A DNA stretch of 28,767 nucleotides from JAMLHH01 sp037189845 (GTDB lineage Bacteria > Bacteroidota > Bacteroidia > Chitinophagales > JADIYW01): contig JBBCIS010000013.1 of the NCBI GenBank assembly GCA_037189845.1, positions 1 to 28,767 of the forward strand, given 5' to 3'. The translations under genes were made by a program, and so were the position numbers. Positions 1-8,938 of this stretch are shown here, one piece after another. Positions within the stretch are counted from its first letter, which is position 1. Each line of letters starts with the position of its first letter. The notes below the pieces were generated by a model. The model was not told the DNA's origin and made no database searches. It was given only the letters and a program-made list of their open reading frames with translations.

Positions 1-141
1 ATATCCCTTTACGAGGTTTCATTTTTGTTTTTAACGGGTTGGATTAAGGAGCCTCCAGCTTCCGGATCAATAGAATTAAACATTAAGGATTTGTTACCGG
101 ACTTGTATTTCGGATTGAATTATTCTTTACATTTATGCTAA
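1..141 (+). CDS. C-terminal end of an upstream protein (partial, left edge)
   Basis: Frame 1 is open from the first base to a TAA at 139-141 and gives 46 residues ending DLYFGLNYSLHLC. The alternating polar and aromatic pattern at the very end resembles the last strand of an outer-membrane beta-barrel, but the stretch is too short to assign a family. It lies on the same strand as the operon that follows, 149 bases upstream of its first start. It could also be a chance open frame. Confidence 0.4.
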   Translation: MSLYEVSFLFLTGWIKEPPASGSIELNIKDLLPDLYFGLNYSLHLC

Positions 142-290
142 ATGGATTAGATATAAAATCTTTCACAAAAAGATTATCTCTTTAGACAGTGGGAGTTTTA
201 ATATACATCAGGCTGATCCAATGCTGAAGAGATCACCGGTAGATTAAGAGAGGAAAAGATTTTATTTACTATTATAATTAACCACATAGC
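142..290 (+). other. intergenic region ahead of the operon
   Basis: This AT-rich spacer separates the upstream stop from the first operon gene and should hold its promoter. A 7-bp stem with a 5-base loop (157-163 pairing with 169-175, AATCTTT/AAAGATT) lies 15 bases after the stop and could be a weak terminator, but it has one G-C pair only and no clear U-tract. I could not identify a convincing Bacteroidetes promoter (TTG ... TAnnTTTG) here. Confidence 0.3.
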
Positions 291-3128
291 ATGAGATTTT
301 TTTATCCTTCTGATTTTTCATTTCGGAGTAACCTCTCTGCTATGTACACAGCTTTGTTTCTAAAACATCTGAAGCCGCTATGTGTACTGCTTTTATGCTC
401 TATCATTACAGAAAGTTTTGGTGCACCCAGAGTACAGATCCGCAAAAACAGCATAGAATCCTTACCAGAATTATGGAATATACAGGTGATCAGTGACTTT
501 AAAGTCCCTAAGATTGTCAATGTAAAAATTACGGCATATAACCGATCCAATATATTGTTATATGAAGCATCATCAGAAAATTTTGTATTACAGACAGGTA
601 TTTCAAATTTTAACCCCAACGGTCAGTTCTCAGTACAGGTTAAGTACACCAACGATCAGATGATTCATCTATTGGATAATAAAGAGCTGACAGTAGCTAT
701 CTCCATGTTTGATGCGAGCAGTTATACAGAGCTATCGCAAATCAGACAAACCATACAATTCAACACAAGGCATGCTCAGGAAGCTCCGGATACAAGCCGT
801 ACAGGCAAGATTAAAAAGAATATTGATATCGGGGGAACGATAGAGCTGACAGGGCTTTATAATACCCGGGAAGATACCCTTTTTTATATGCCGTTTGATT
901 ATTTCCGGCTGCAGACCCGCCATCAGGTACAAATATCAGATCTGCCATTTACCTATGATATGTATGTAACAACTGAGCAGAAGTATACAAACCAGAGACT
1001 CAATTCCTATAGCTTCAGATTTGATTACGAAACCTTCAAACAGCAATTATTAACAAAGATCACCCAAAAAGTAGAAACTATCGAACAGATAGGAGATGTG
1101 AACAAGTTCTTAGATAAAGAAAATCAGCTAACAAAGTCTGCTATTCTGGATTCGTTAAAGAGCGGCAAATTAATGAAGGAAGAATATATAGAGAAATACA
1201 AAGAATACATAGCAATTGATTCTCTGAAAAATTACCTTCAGATATATGATGAAGCAGGTTTAAAGAAAACAATAGCAGAGCTGGATAGATATAGAAAAGC
1301 AGATAGTATCCGGAATCTGACCCAGGTAATATCAGGCAAAAACCTCACCCAATATGCTTCTGATACCATTACCCGTACACTGGATACCACCCTGTCTGAC
1401 TACCGACCGGTTTATTATTCAGCTCAGAGTCAATATGATGAGCTAACAGGAAAGGATATAACTGCTTATATCCCTGATTCGGTTAGAAACAGAGTGGATA
1501 GCACCGTATCTGCTTATGATTCCATATATCATTCAATACAAAGTAAGTATGATAAGCTATTAAGTAAGTACAACAATAACAGAGACAGTTTAAATCACTT
1601 TTTAGAAAAACTAAATCATTACACAGTACAGGATCTGCTGTCTTTTTCAAAACTAAACAGTATTGTCAATGATAAAATTTCCGGCTATGAAAAATATTAC
1701 AATAAAAAGGAGATAGAAAAGCTCAGACAATTAAAAAATGCCGATGTAAATGATATAGAAGAACAGCTGAATTCCATAGGAAGTAAGTACGGAGTGATGG
1801 ATCGCAAAGAGCAGCTGTTAAACAGCTTAAAACGCTTCGAGATGGGGACAGTCTATCCTTATTACAGCAATTATACCGTAAATGGTGTAGTATTGAACGG
1901 TTACAATATTAACTATACATATAAAAACATCTATACCTCTTTTTCCGGCGGAAAACAGCTGAATATTGTCAATGATTCTATCAATAATTTTGTAGAATTA
2001 GAGAAACCTGTGCTTTTTGCTTTTGCGTTTGGTTACGGAGAAAAATTGAATAATCATCTGCACTTAAATTATAGCTACGCAAGCAGGTCATTTAAGAACC
2101 AGTTATCAGATCAAAGCTATACTGTCAAAAATCATGTTGTAGCACCGGATTTTTCATACCGCTTGTTGAATGGCAAATGGATAGTTTCTGGAGAAGTTCC
2201 GGTCTCTTTTACATATAAAGACATCGCTGCTAACAGCAGAGATAAGAAAATTGGCTTTGCAAGTGAACTGGCAGTGGATGGCATGCTCACAAAAACTACT
2301 GATATAGAAATACGCAACACCTATATAAATGAGGATTTCTATACATTCGGAGTACCTTTTCTTTATTCAAACTATTTGAATTGTCATTATAAGATCAAAC
2401 AAAGGATCAGACAGTCCATTACGGCAGAAGCAGGATACAGCTATGAGAAATTCCTTCAGAATAAAGACGATAACAGAGTTCCGACAGATATACATACCAT
2501 ACAGGGAGCGGTAAATATCACATATAAAAAGTGGAATATAAATATGACCTATGCTCCTGTATGGCTACAAATTAAAGACCAGACAGCTACAAAAAATCTA
2601 ATGCATACATCAGCTCTGGGTCTAAGCTCTAATTATGCACTAAAGAAGAATAAACAGCTGATTTCAACAATGGGATTTAACTATAACATGTTTTACAATG
2701 CCCAAACCTTTATTTCTGACTACGGTAGTGTATTAATTGAAAATAATATTGTACAAATAAACAAAAGCTTCAATGCATATATTATTGAAAGGATTATTAT
2801 AAATAATGATTACAATATTAGCGTAAACTTTTCTTTACAAAAAAATAAATTTATTGATGATTTTATTCTTAACTTCATAATATGTGGTATTAGTTATAGT
2901 CAAAATATTCATAACAAGATCAACTATACACTAACCTATCAGGCGATGAATAATATAAAAAATTCATTGAGACATAATATTCAGGGTCAGTTTAATTATA
3001 ATATCAACAGGTATCTGGGCATAGGAACAACGCTGAATTATGATTATTTGAACGGTACTGTAGAAGACCGGAATTATAATAAGACAAATGGGTTCCAGGT
3101 GATGACGAGCCTTATTTTCAAAATATAA
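291..3128 (+). CDS. probable outer-membrane beta-barrel with internal coiled-coil insert
   Basis: This 945-residue exported protein probably sits in the outer membrane and may anchor or help export the RHS products. The signal peptide core (LCVLLLCSII, cleavage near ESFGA) begins about 30 residues after the first Met. The ATG at 342 would give a more normal 28-residue signal, and it has GGAG upstream at a long spacing, so the true start may be 342. A beta-rich exported domain covers residues 45-165. Barrel-like strands start near GGTIELTGLYN (about 185-245). A charged helical, coiled-coil-like stretch of about 275 residues follows (245-520), rich in K, E, Q, S and D. Barrel-like strands with alternating aromatics then resume (NGVVLNGYNINYTY, FSGGKQL) and run to the C-terminal SLIFKI. 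Bases 2700-3000 are very AT-rich and encode Asn/Ile-rich strands. The family type is recognised only by general pattern; the barrel call is an inference. Confidence 0.85.
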   Translation: MRFFYPSDFSFRSNLSAMYTALFLKHLKPLCVLLLCSIITESFGAPRVQIRKNSIESLPELWNIQVISDFKVPKIVNVKITAYNRSNILLYEASSENFVLQTGISNFNPNGQFSVQVKYTNDQMIHLLDNKELTVAISMFDASSYTELSQIRQTIQFNTRHAQEAPDTSRTGKIKKNIDIGGTIELTGLYNTREDTLFYMPFDYFRLQTRHQVQISDLPFTYDMYVTTEQKYTNQRLNSYSFRFDYETFKQQLLTKITQKVETIEQIGDVNKFLDKENQLTKSAILDSLKSGKLMKEEYIEKYKEYIAIDSLKNYLQIYDEAGLKKTIAELDRYRKADSIRNLTQVISGKNLTQYASDTITRTLDTTLSDYRPVYYSAQSQYDELTGKDITAYIPDSVRNRVDSTVSAYDSIYHSIQSKYDKLLSKYNNNRDSLNHFLEKLNHYTVQDLLSFSKLNSIVNDKISGYEKYYNKKEIEKLRQLKNADVNDIEEQLNSIGSKYGVMDRKEQLLNSLKRFEMGTVYPYYSNYTVNGVVLNGYNINYTYKNIYTSFSGGKQLNIVNDSINNFVELEKPVLFAFAFGYGEKLNNHLHLNYSYASRSFKNQLSDQSYTVKNHVVAPDFSYRLLNGKWIVSGEVPVSFTYKDIAANSRDKKIGFASELAVDGMLTKTTDIEIRNTYINEDFYTFGVPFLYSNYLNCHYKIKQRIRQSITAEAGYSYEKFLQNKDDNRVPTDIHTIQGAVNITYKKWNINMTYAPVWLQIKDQTATKNLMHTSALGLSSNYALKKNKQLISTMGFNYNMFYNAQTFISDYGSVLIENNIVQINKSFNAYIIERIIINNDYNISVNFSLQKNKFIDDFILNFIICGISYSQNIHNKINYTLTYQAMNNIKNSLRHNIQGQFNYNINRYLGIGTTLNYDYLNGTVEDRNYNKTNGFQVMTSLIFKI

Positions 3129-3138
3129 AACTATAAAT

Positions 3139-3900
3139 ATGAAAAGTGGTTTTGTTATATTGTTTTTTCTTTGTTTGTTCACCCATTCAAGAGGACAGAA
3201 TTTATACCTTTTGTCACCGGTGGATGATGCTACACATGTACAACCCTATCCTATTTTTACATGGCGTCTGAATGGTCTTAGCCAGCCCGATATCAGTTAT
3301 ACAATTAAGATTGCTGAGTACAATTCAGGCATCGGAGAGCATGCTTCCATAAACACCAATCCGGTATATTCCAAAACAATTATCAGCAGCAATCCTTTCC
3401 AGGTATTTTATTACCCCACTGTTGCCCCGGTGCTATCTGACTGTGAAGAATATGTATGGCAGGTCATAGCATCCTATACAACATATACAACTCAGGAACC
3501 CATCAGTCCCATCAATACATACACCTATTCTTCCCCGATTTCCCGCTTTATGACCAGTGGCTGCATTCCTTCTGAAGCACCCACTCCTCCTGAGCCTACA
3601 TCAAAGCTGTATATAGAGCCCAAAAAGCAAACAGATAATTTTGTACACCTTGTGTCTGATTCACTTTATATCAAATACAACGAATCTTACAACAATACAC
3701 AAGCTGCCTATAAGATATATAATTCAGATACTGTGATCGTAAATTCACATATTCCTGTCAGCTACGGGCTGAACTATCTGGCCATAGATCTGGAAGGATT
3801 GGGCTTGCAGCCTTCTTCAGCTCCGGCCCCTAGCATATACATGTTTGAATTAAAGACAGCCAAAGGGGATATTCTAAGAACCAAATTTGAAAAACAATAA
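3139..3900 (+). CDS. exported Ig/FN3-like protein
   Basis: This 253-residue protein has a clear signal peptide (MKSGFVILFFLCLFTHSRGQ, cleavage after RGQ), so it goes to the periplasm or cell surface. The mature part opens with LLSPVDDATHVQPYPIFTW and continues to YVWQVIAS near residue 110. That is the layout of an FN3-like beta-sandwich, in which a Pro/Trp-containing first strand is followed by a late Y-W-Q-V strand. A Pro-rich linker around residues 140-155 (SEAPTPPEPTS) leads into a second small beta-rich domain. It starts 10 bases after the barrel gene and ends 11 bases before the large RHS partner, so it is presumably an accessory of the same surface complex. No enzyme motif is visible, and I do not recognise a named family. 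Confidence 0.85.
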   Translation: MKSGFVILFFLCLFTHSRGQNLYLLSPVDDATHVQPYPIFTWRLNGLSQPDISYTIKIAEYNSGIGEHASINTNPVYSKTIISSNPFQVFYYPTVAPVLSDCEEYVWQVIASYTTYTTQEPISPINTYTYSSPISRFMTSGCIPSEAPTPPEPTSKLYIEPKKQTDNFVHLVSDSLYIKYNESYNNTQAAYKIYNSDTVIVNSHIPVSYGLNYLAIDLEGLGLQPSSAPAPSIYMFELKTAKGDILRTKFEKQ

Positions 3901-3911
3901 AAGCAATAACA

Positions 3912-6900
3912 ATGACAACAATAAAAAAACATATTAAAGTCATATTGTTATTTATACTGCTGCTTGGCAGATATGAAATATTTGCCGTAACCTCAGGTCC
4001 GACACAACCTGAAGTTCAACAGTTTACACCAATTGGTGCCAGTGATATGGTGGATTTATTTTCAGGTAATTTCATGTATAACATCCCTTTGTTTGAATTG
4101 CCGGGACCTAATGGAGGATATCCCTTTAATATAGGCTATCGCTCAGGTATTACCATGGATCAGGAAGCGTCATGGGTTGGACTGGGATGGAATCTGCACG
4201 TAGGTTCTATCAACAGGCAGATGCGGACATTACCGGATGAGTTCAACGGGACAGAACAAATCATCAAAGTCAATGACCAGCTGGATAACAGGACCGTAGG
4301 AGTAGGTATGAAATTCAGTATGGAATACGGAGGAAAAGATGGCGATGAAGTAGCTTCTTTATCTCCATCATATGGTGTCACTATGTACTTTAACTCCTAT
4401 AAGGGATTTGGATTTGCAACTGAGGTAGGCGTTGGTGTCAGTTTTGGCGTAAAGGACAATGGTGTCGGAGGTATTGGAATAGGAGTAAAAAATGACAATC
4501 AGGAAGGCGCTACAGTCTCACCAAATCTGTCATTAGGCTTTTCTAAGGGTGAAGGCGGTAAAAAGGTAGGAGGCTCATTTGATCTTGGATTGAATTACAA
4601 TTCCAATATGGGACTGCAGAATATTAGTCTGGGAGCAGGTATGAGCGCCTCTACTGGTAAAAGAGATGAAGTTGAAAGGACAAGTAAGAGTTCAGGAACC
4701 GGAGTTTCGGGTGGAGCCAGTATGTCATTCAACAATGCATTTATTACATCTCCGGGTATTAAAAATGCTACAAAAACATCCACATTTCAGGGAGCTTTTA
4801 AATTTGGAGGAGCTGTCCCTGCCTATCTCCAGATAGCTGGAGAACTGAGCGGAACATATAGCAACGAAACGTTAATAGATAAAATGAAGCCGGTGCCACA
4901 CCGGGCATACGGCTATTTTAATCTTCAGAAAGGAGAAGAAGATAAAGAAGCTGCTTTAGACTTTATCAGAGAGAAAGATGGTCTTTTGCACAAAGAAGTC
5001 CGGAACCTTGCTTCCCCTGTGCTTACCTATGATATTTATTCCGTTTCAGGACATGGGTTTTCAGGAATGTTTCGCCCATACCGTTCAGATATAGGAATAG
5101 TACACGATCAGGAAGTTCATTCTTATTCAGATGGATTGAATGTTTCAGCAGATGGATCAATGGGTAACTTGTTTCAGGCCGGATTCAGTATGAATTTCCC
5201 GACTACTACAAACAATTCCGGAAAGTGGAACGGGACGAGTCAGGATATATACAAACGCTATAATTTTACTGAGGCATCCAGCAATTCGCTTCATGAACCA
5301 TATCGCTTTCAGGTATATGGAGAAAAAAATGTACATGATAAAAATGAAATCAGCAACCTGATAGGAGGCTTTGAACCGAGCTATATAGGTATTAGCAAAT
5401 CTTCAGATAATACTAGAATAGACTACTCTACTACTCAATACCAGAATAGCAGCAATAAAAGAGACAGGGCAGTTACAGCTAATCATTTAGACAAGAGAAT
5501 TTCGCGTCAAACAGATATTAAAGCTATAGAAAACAAATATCTGTATGATGGAGACTTGTTGCCGGAATGCAGAGCTTATTTTGTGAATAGCTCTGATGAG
5601 CTGGATACTCTCGAAAGGATACCGAACGGAGGATTACATGTAGCACATCATATCGGGGCATTCGTTGTCACAACTACTGACGGCACAAGATACATTTATG
5701 GTTTACCTGTTTATAATAAAAAGCAGGTCGAATGCAGCTTCTCCACTTATTTTGGAAATGAGAAGGGAGCTATCGCAGATAAAAATTTCAGTGATAAGAT
5801 CCCGGATAGTCATTTTCACAATGACGGAAGATTTGTTGAGCACAATTCAACAGATCAAAGGAATTATGGGTATGAAAATTTCGAAAGAACAGAAATCCCT
5901 GCATATGTACACTCCTGGTTGCTGACCGCTATCATCGGTCCGGATTATGTTGATATGAACGAAGATGGTATTACGGATGATGATCTGGGTTATTTTGTAA
6001 AGTTTACCTACAAAAAAACAGAAGATTACAAGTGGAGAGCTCCGTTTAGCTCAGCAAATTATATTGAAGGACAGTATGCACTGGGAGCCGATAATATGGG
6101 GACATATAACTATGGGGAAAGAGAAACCTATTACTTATATAAGGCAGAAACCAAATCGCATCAGGCAGAATTTTATACAAGCACCAGAGAAGATGGCTAC
6201 GGAGTAAGTACTGAGTTTCAAAAAAAGGATTCAGCGAAAGGCGCGCATAGTTATAAGCTGGATTCAGCCAGACTGTTTTCCAAGCTGGACATGAGAAAGC
6301 CGGTAAAAAGTATATATTTCAAGTTTAACAAACACGAATTAAGAGATACATCCCGGTTTTGGGTAGATAAGGACAGTGTTTATAATGAATTGTGTCAGAA
6401 GGTAGAAAATGCATCGGGGCAGAGAGGTAAGCTAACCTTAAAAGCCGTATATACAACTTATGGCGATAATGAAAAAGGATTGAATAATCCGTACATTTTT
6501 GATTATCAGGAAAATGATACTACGGAAAATCCTGCATATCATCCATATAGATATGACCGGTGGGGAAATTATCAGGAGCATTGGGCAGATCCATCCATGA
6601 ATCCTCTTAAATACTTTCCTTATACCCGGCAAGATCAAAGAGGCGGTCTTGATAAAGTGACAAAGGATAAATGGGCCTCGGTATGGAATTTGAAAAATAT
6701 CATTCTTCCTTCAGGAGCTAAAATAGCGATCGATTATGAAGCAGACAGGTATGCATTTGTACAGAACAAACCTGCCATGGAAATGTATAAAGTACATAGT
6801 ATTAATCATGAGACCAGGCAACTCTATTACGACCATTCATTGGGAAATCATGCCAATAATTCCAACTATGTCACCTTTAAATTAAAACGCCCCATTCCGG

Positions 6901-8927
6901 CAGGAGCATCTCTGCAGGATACGCTTAGAGAACTGAACAAATATATAGACCAGACTAAACAGCTGTATTATAAAATTTTTGTAGACCTGAATAATGACAG
7001 CCAATGGGAATTTATAACAGGCTATGCAGACATAGAGGCAATAGAATATCTCAATGATACCATTGCAAAAATAAGGTTGAAAAACATCAGATTTCCCAGT
7101 GGAAACAAGAAGGAGAATTTTGATCATCCTTTTGCCGTGGCAGCATGGAATTATGTACAATCCACCCGGCAGGAGTTGATGAATGATAATCCCAACGGGC
7201 CATTGGAAGGCAGAGCCAGAACAGACCAGGAGGTGATGCAGATTTTTACAACAGCATTGTCTGCAGTAAATCCACTGGCTGCGCTGTCAAAGTTCGGTAA
7301 TTTCTATCAAAAGGCAAGAGAAGGGAAGTGGGGAGTAAAGGTAGATTATGATAAATCATTTATCAGGCTGAATTCACATATTTCATCGCTGGAAGAAAAT
7401 ATGATTGCTAAATTCGGAGGGGATTCAAGGGTTCGGTCAGTACTTATCTATGAGAATAAAAGCAGTACAGAGGTCATTGCCGGCCAATATTATGATTATA
7501 CGGATAGCCTTCCGGGAACAGGTTTAAGGATAAGTACAGGAGTAGCAGCAAATGAGCCGTCTATCGGAGGAGATGAATCAGCTTTGAAATATGGAAAAAC
7601 AGGCTTTATGGAGCCTAAGTTTAAAACCAGCCATTTACAGTTTCAGGAAATGCCTTTAAATGAAAGCTACATGCCTGCACCGGATGTTGGATATAGTAAA
7701 ATAACGGTCAATAGCTATGCGACAGAGAAGGTATTGAAAGGACAGCTGGACAGCCATATACCGACAACCGGAGTCAGTGTGCATGAGTTTTATACAGCTA
7801 AGGACTATCCTACTATTTTCAGAGAGACGGTACTGAGCCAGGGTGAAGGATCTTTGAAATATGACCAGCCTAAAATGGCATTCCGCCCATTAGGGGGTAT
7901 TGTCACAGAATCAAATTTTGCAGGTAGTCAGGGGTATTATACAGAAATCAATGACATGCACGGCAAAGAGAAGAAAACAAGTTACTACAGCATTAGTCAT
8001 GACGGAAAGATCATGTCTACTACACCAGTTAGCTATGTAGAGTATATATATAGATCAAAAACATCGACAGATGGTTTGTTGAATCCGATCCGGGTTTTAG
8101 ACAATGAGCTGCCTACAATACAGAATCATTTGGGAGTAGTACAAGACAAGCTGGTAGGTATAGATGTAGAGAATTTTTTAGATACCAGAAGTTCAGAATT
8201 GAAATCCGAGAGTATAGGCGGCCGGTTTAATTTAGCTGCGATGATCTTTGTACCTCCGGCTGTAGTACCAATAGCAACTTTATTTCCTGATTTTGGCTAT
8301 GACCGAAGACGTTCTTATATCTGTGTAAACAATAAGATAGTACATCGTTTCGGGATACTGGAGCAAACAAAAGTGTTTAAGGAAGGAGCATTGACAGTGA
8401 CAGATAATCTGGTATTTGACGCATATACGGGAGCTCCTGTACTGACATCTGTGAATAATGAGTTCAATGATACCATATACAATTATAATATTCCTGCCCA
8501 TCTGATCTATGGAGATATGAAACCTTCTTACCCCACCAATAACTTATTGCTGACCGGTACAGTAACAGATTACAGCACAGAGAAAAATGAAATAGCGATC
8601 AAACTACCACAGGATATGGATTTGGAACAATATGTTAAGGAAGGGGATGAAATATTGATTAAAGATGATGCAATAAACCCCTATGCGGATCCGGAAGAAG
8701 AACCTGAAGGAGAAGTTTTTGAAAGGTGCTTTATTATGCAGGTGGATAATGACAACCAACGCATATGGATAAAGGGAAGAGATGGATTTGCGTCCGGAGT
8801 ATCAGACAATACTACAATTTATATATACCGGCCATACAACCGGAATCAGCTGAACGCAACTGTAGGAACCATTGTCTCCAGACATAATCCGCTGACTACC
8901 GCATCCAAACAACAAAAATGTGATTAA
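3912..8927 (+). CDS. secreted RHS-associated large protein (PEVQ / EASWVGLGWNL type)
   Basis: This 1671-residue protein has a signal peptide (residues 1-25, IFA cleavage). Residues 28-113 carry the block I recognise from secreted Bacteroidetes RHS partners: GPTQPEVQQF, DMVDLFSGNFMYNIPL, PGPNGGYPFNIGY, EASWVGLGWNL and NRQMRTLPDEFNG. It probably plays the TcB-like (shell-forming) role beside the RHS protein. Residues about 140-300 are Gly-rich alternating strands, which is low-complexity beta structure. A D-x-N-x-DGITDDD loop (681-692) looks calcium-binding. The rest is beta-rich with many Tyr/Asp pairs. The C-terminus (YNIPAHLIYGDM, then YRPYNRNQLNATVGTIVS) corresponds, from memory, to a point in the middle of longer single-chain relatives, so this may be the N-terminal part of a split protein whose remainder lies in the next gene, 11 bases downstream. 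Confidence 0.88.
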   Translation: MTTIKKHIKVILLFILLLGRYEIFAVTSGPTQPEVQQFTPIGASDMVDLFSGNFMYNIPLFELPGPNGGYPFNIGYRSGITMDQEASWVGLGWNLHVGSINRQMRTLPDEFNGTEQIIKVNDQLDNRTVGVGMKFSMEYGGKDGDEVASLSPSYGVTMYFNSYKGFGFATEVGVGVSFGVKDNGVGGIGIGVKNDNQEGATVSPNLSLGFSKGEGGKKVGGSFDLGLNYNSNMGLQNISLGAGMSASTGKRDEVERTSKSSGTGVSGGASMSFNNAFITSPGIKNATKTSTFQGAFKFGGAVPAYLQIAGELSGTYSNETLIDKMKPVPHRAYGYFNLQKGEEDKEAALDFIREKDGLLHKEVRNLASPVLTYDIYSVSGHGFSGMFRPYRSDIGIVHDQEVHSYSDGLNVSADGSMGNLFQAGFSMNFPTTTNNSGKWNGTSQDIYKRYNFTEASSNSLHEPYRFQVYGEKNVHDKNEISNLIGGFEPSYIGISKSSDNTRIDYSTTQYQNSSNKRDRAVTANHLDKRISRQTDIKAIENKYLYDGDLLPECRAYFVNSSDELDTLERIPNGGLHVAHHIGAFVVTTTDGTRYIYGLPVYNKKQVECSFSTYFGNEKGAIADKNFSDKIPDSHFHNDGRFVEHNSTDQRNYGYENFERTEIPAYVHSWLLTAIIGPDYVDMNEDGITDDDLGYFVKFTYKKTEDYKWRAPFSSANYIEGQYALGADNMGTYNYGERETYYLYKAETKSHQAEFYTSTREDGYGVSTEFQKKDSAKGAHSYKLDSARLFSKLDMRKPVKSIYFKFNKHELRDTSRFWVDKDSVYNELCQKVENASGQRGKLTLKAVYTTYGDNEKGLNNPYIFDYQENDTTENPAYHPYRYDRWGNYQEHWADPSMNPLKYFPYTRQDQRGGLDKVTKDKWASVWNLKNIILPSGAKIAIDYEADRYAFVQNKPAMEMYKVHSINHETRQLYYDHSLGNHANNSNYVTFKLKRPIPAGASLQDTLRELNKYIDQTKQLYYKIFVDLNNDSQWEFITGYADIEAIEYLNDTIAKIRLKNIRFPSGNKKENFDHPFAVAAWNYVQSTRQELMNDNPNGPLEGRARTDQEVMQIFTTALSAVNPLAALSKFGNFYQKAREGKWGVKVDYDKSFIRLNSHISSLEENMIAKFGGDSRVRSVLIYENKSSTEVIAGQYYDYTDSLPGTGLRISTGVAANEPSIGGDESALKYGKTGFMEPKFKTSHLQFQEMPLNESYMPAPDVGYSKITVNSYATEKVLKGQLDSHIPTTGVSVHEFYTAKDYPTIFRETVLSQGEGSLKYDQPKMAFRPLGGIVTESNFAGSQGYYTEINDMHGKEKKTSYYSISHDGKIMSTTPVSYVEYIYRSKTSTDGLLNPIRVLDNELPTIQNHLGVVQDKLVGIDVENFLDTRSSELKSESIGGRFNLAAMIFVPPAVVPIATLFPDFGYDRRRSYICVNNKIVHRFGILEQTKVFKEGALTVTDNLVFDAYTGAPVLTSVNNEFNDTIYNYNIPAHLIYGDMKPSYPTNNLLLTGTVTDYSTEKNEIAIKLPQDMDLEQYVKEGDEILIKDDAINPYADPEEEPEGEVFERCFIMQVDNDNQRIWIKGRDGFASGVSDNTTIYIYRPYNRNQLNATVGTIVSRHNPLTTASKQQKCD
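5952..5987 (+). other. candidate calcium-binding acidic loop in the PEVQ-type protein
   Basis: The codons read DMNEDGITDDDL (residues 681-692). The spacing of Asp/Asn/Asp-Gly-Ile-Thr-Asp is that of single-loop calcium sites in secreted proteins (D-x-N-x-DG-x-x-DxD). It precedes a beta strand (GYFVKFTYKK). Metal binding is inferred from pattern only. Confidence 0.5.
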
Positions 8928-8938
8928 ATCATTTGGCA

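Noticed and set aside
1..290. Bacteroidetes promoter candidates such as TATTTCG near 106 and TATTATAA near 270
   Set aside because: None pairs with a well-placed TTG element at the right spacing; the first lies inside the upstream reading frame.
5665..5925. Internal + strand open frame of 86 residues inside the PEVQ-type gene
   Set aside because: It is out of frame with the conserved protein that fully covers it and has no ribosome site or domain.
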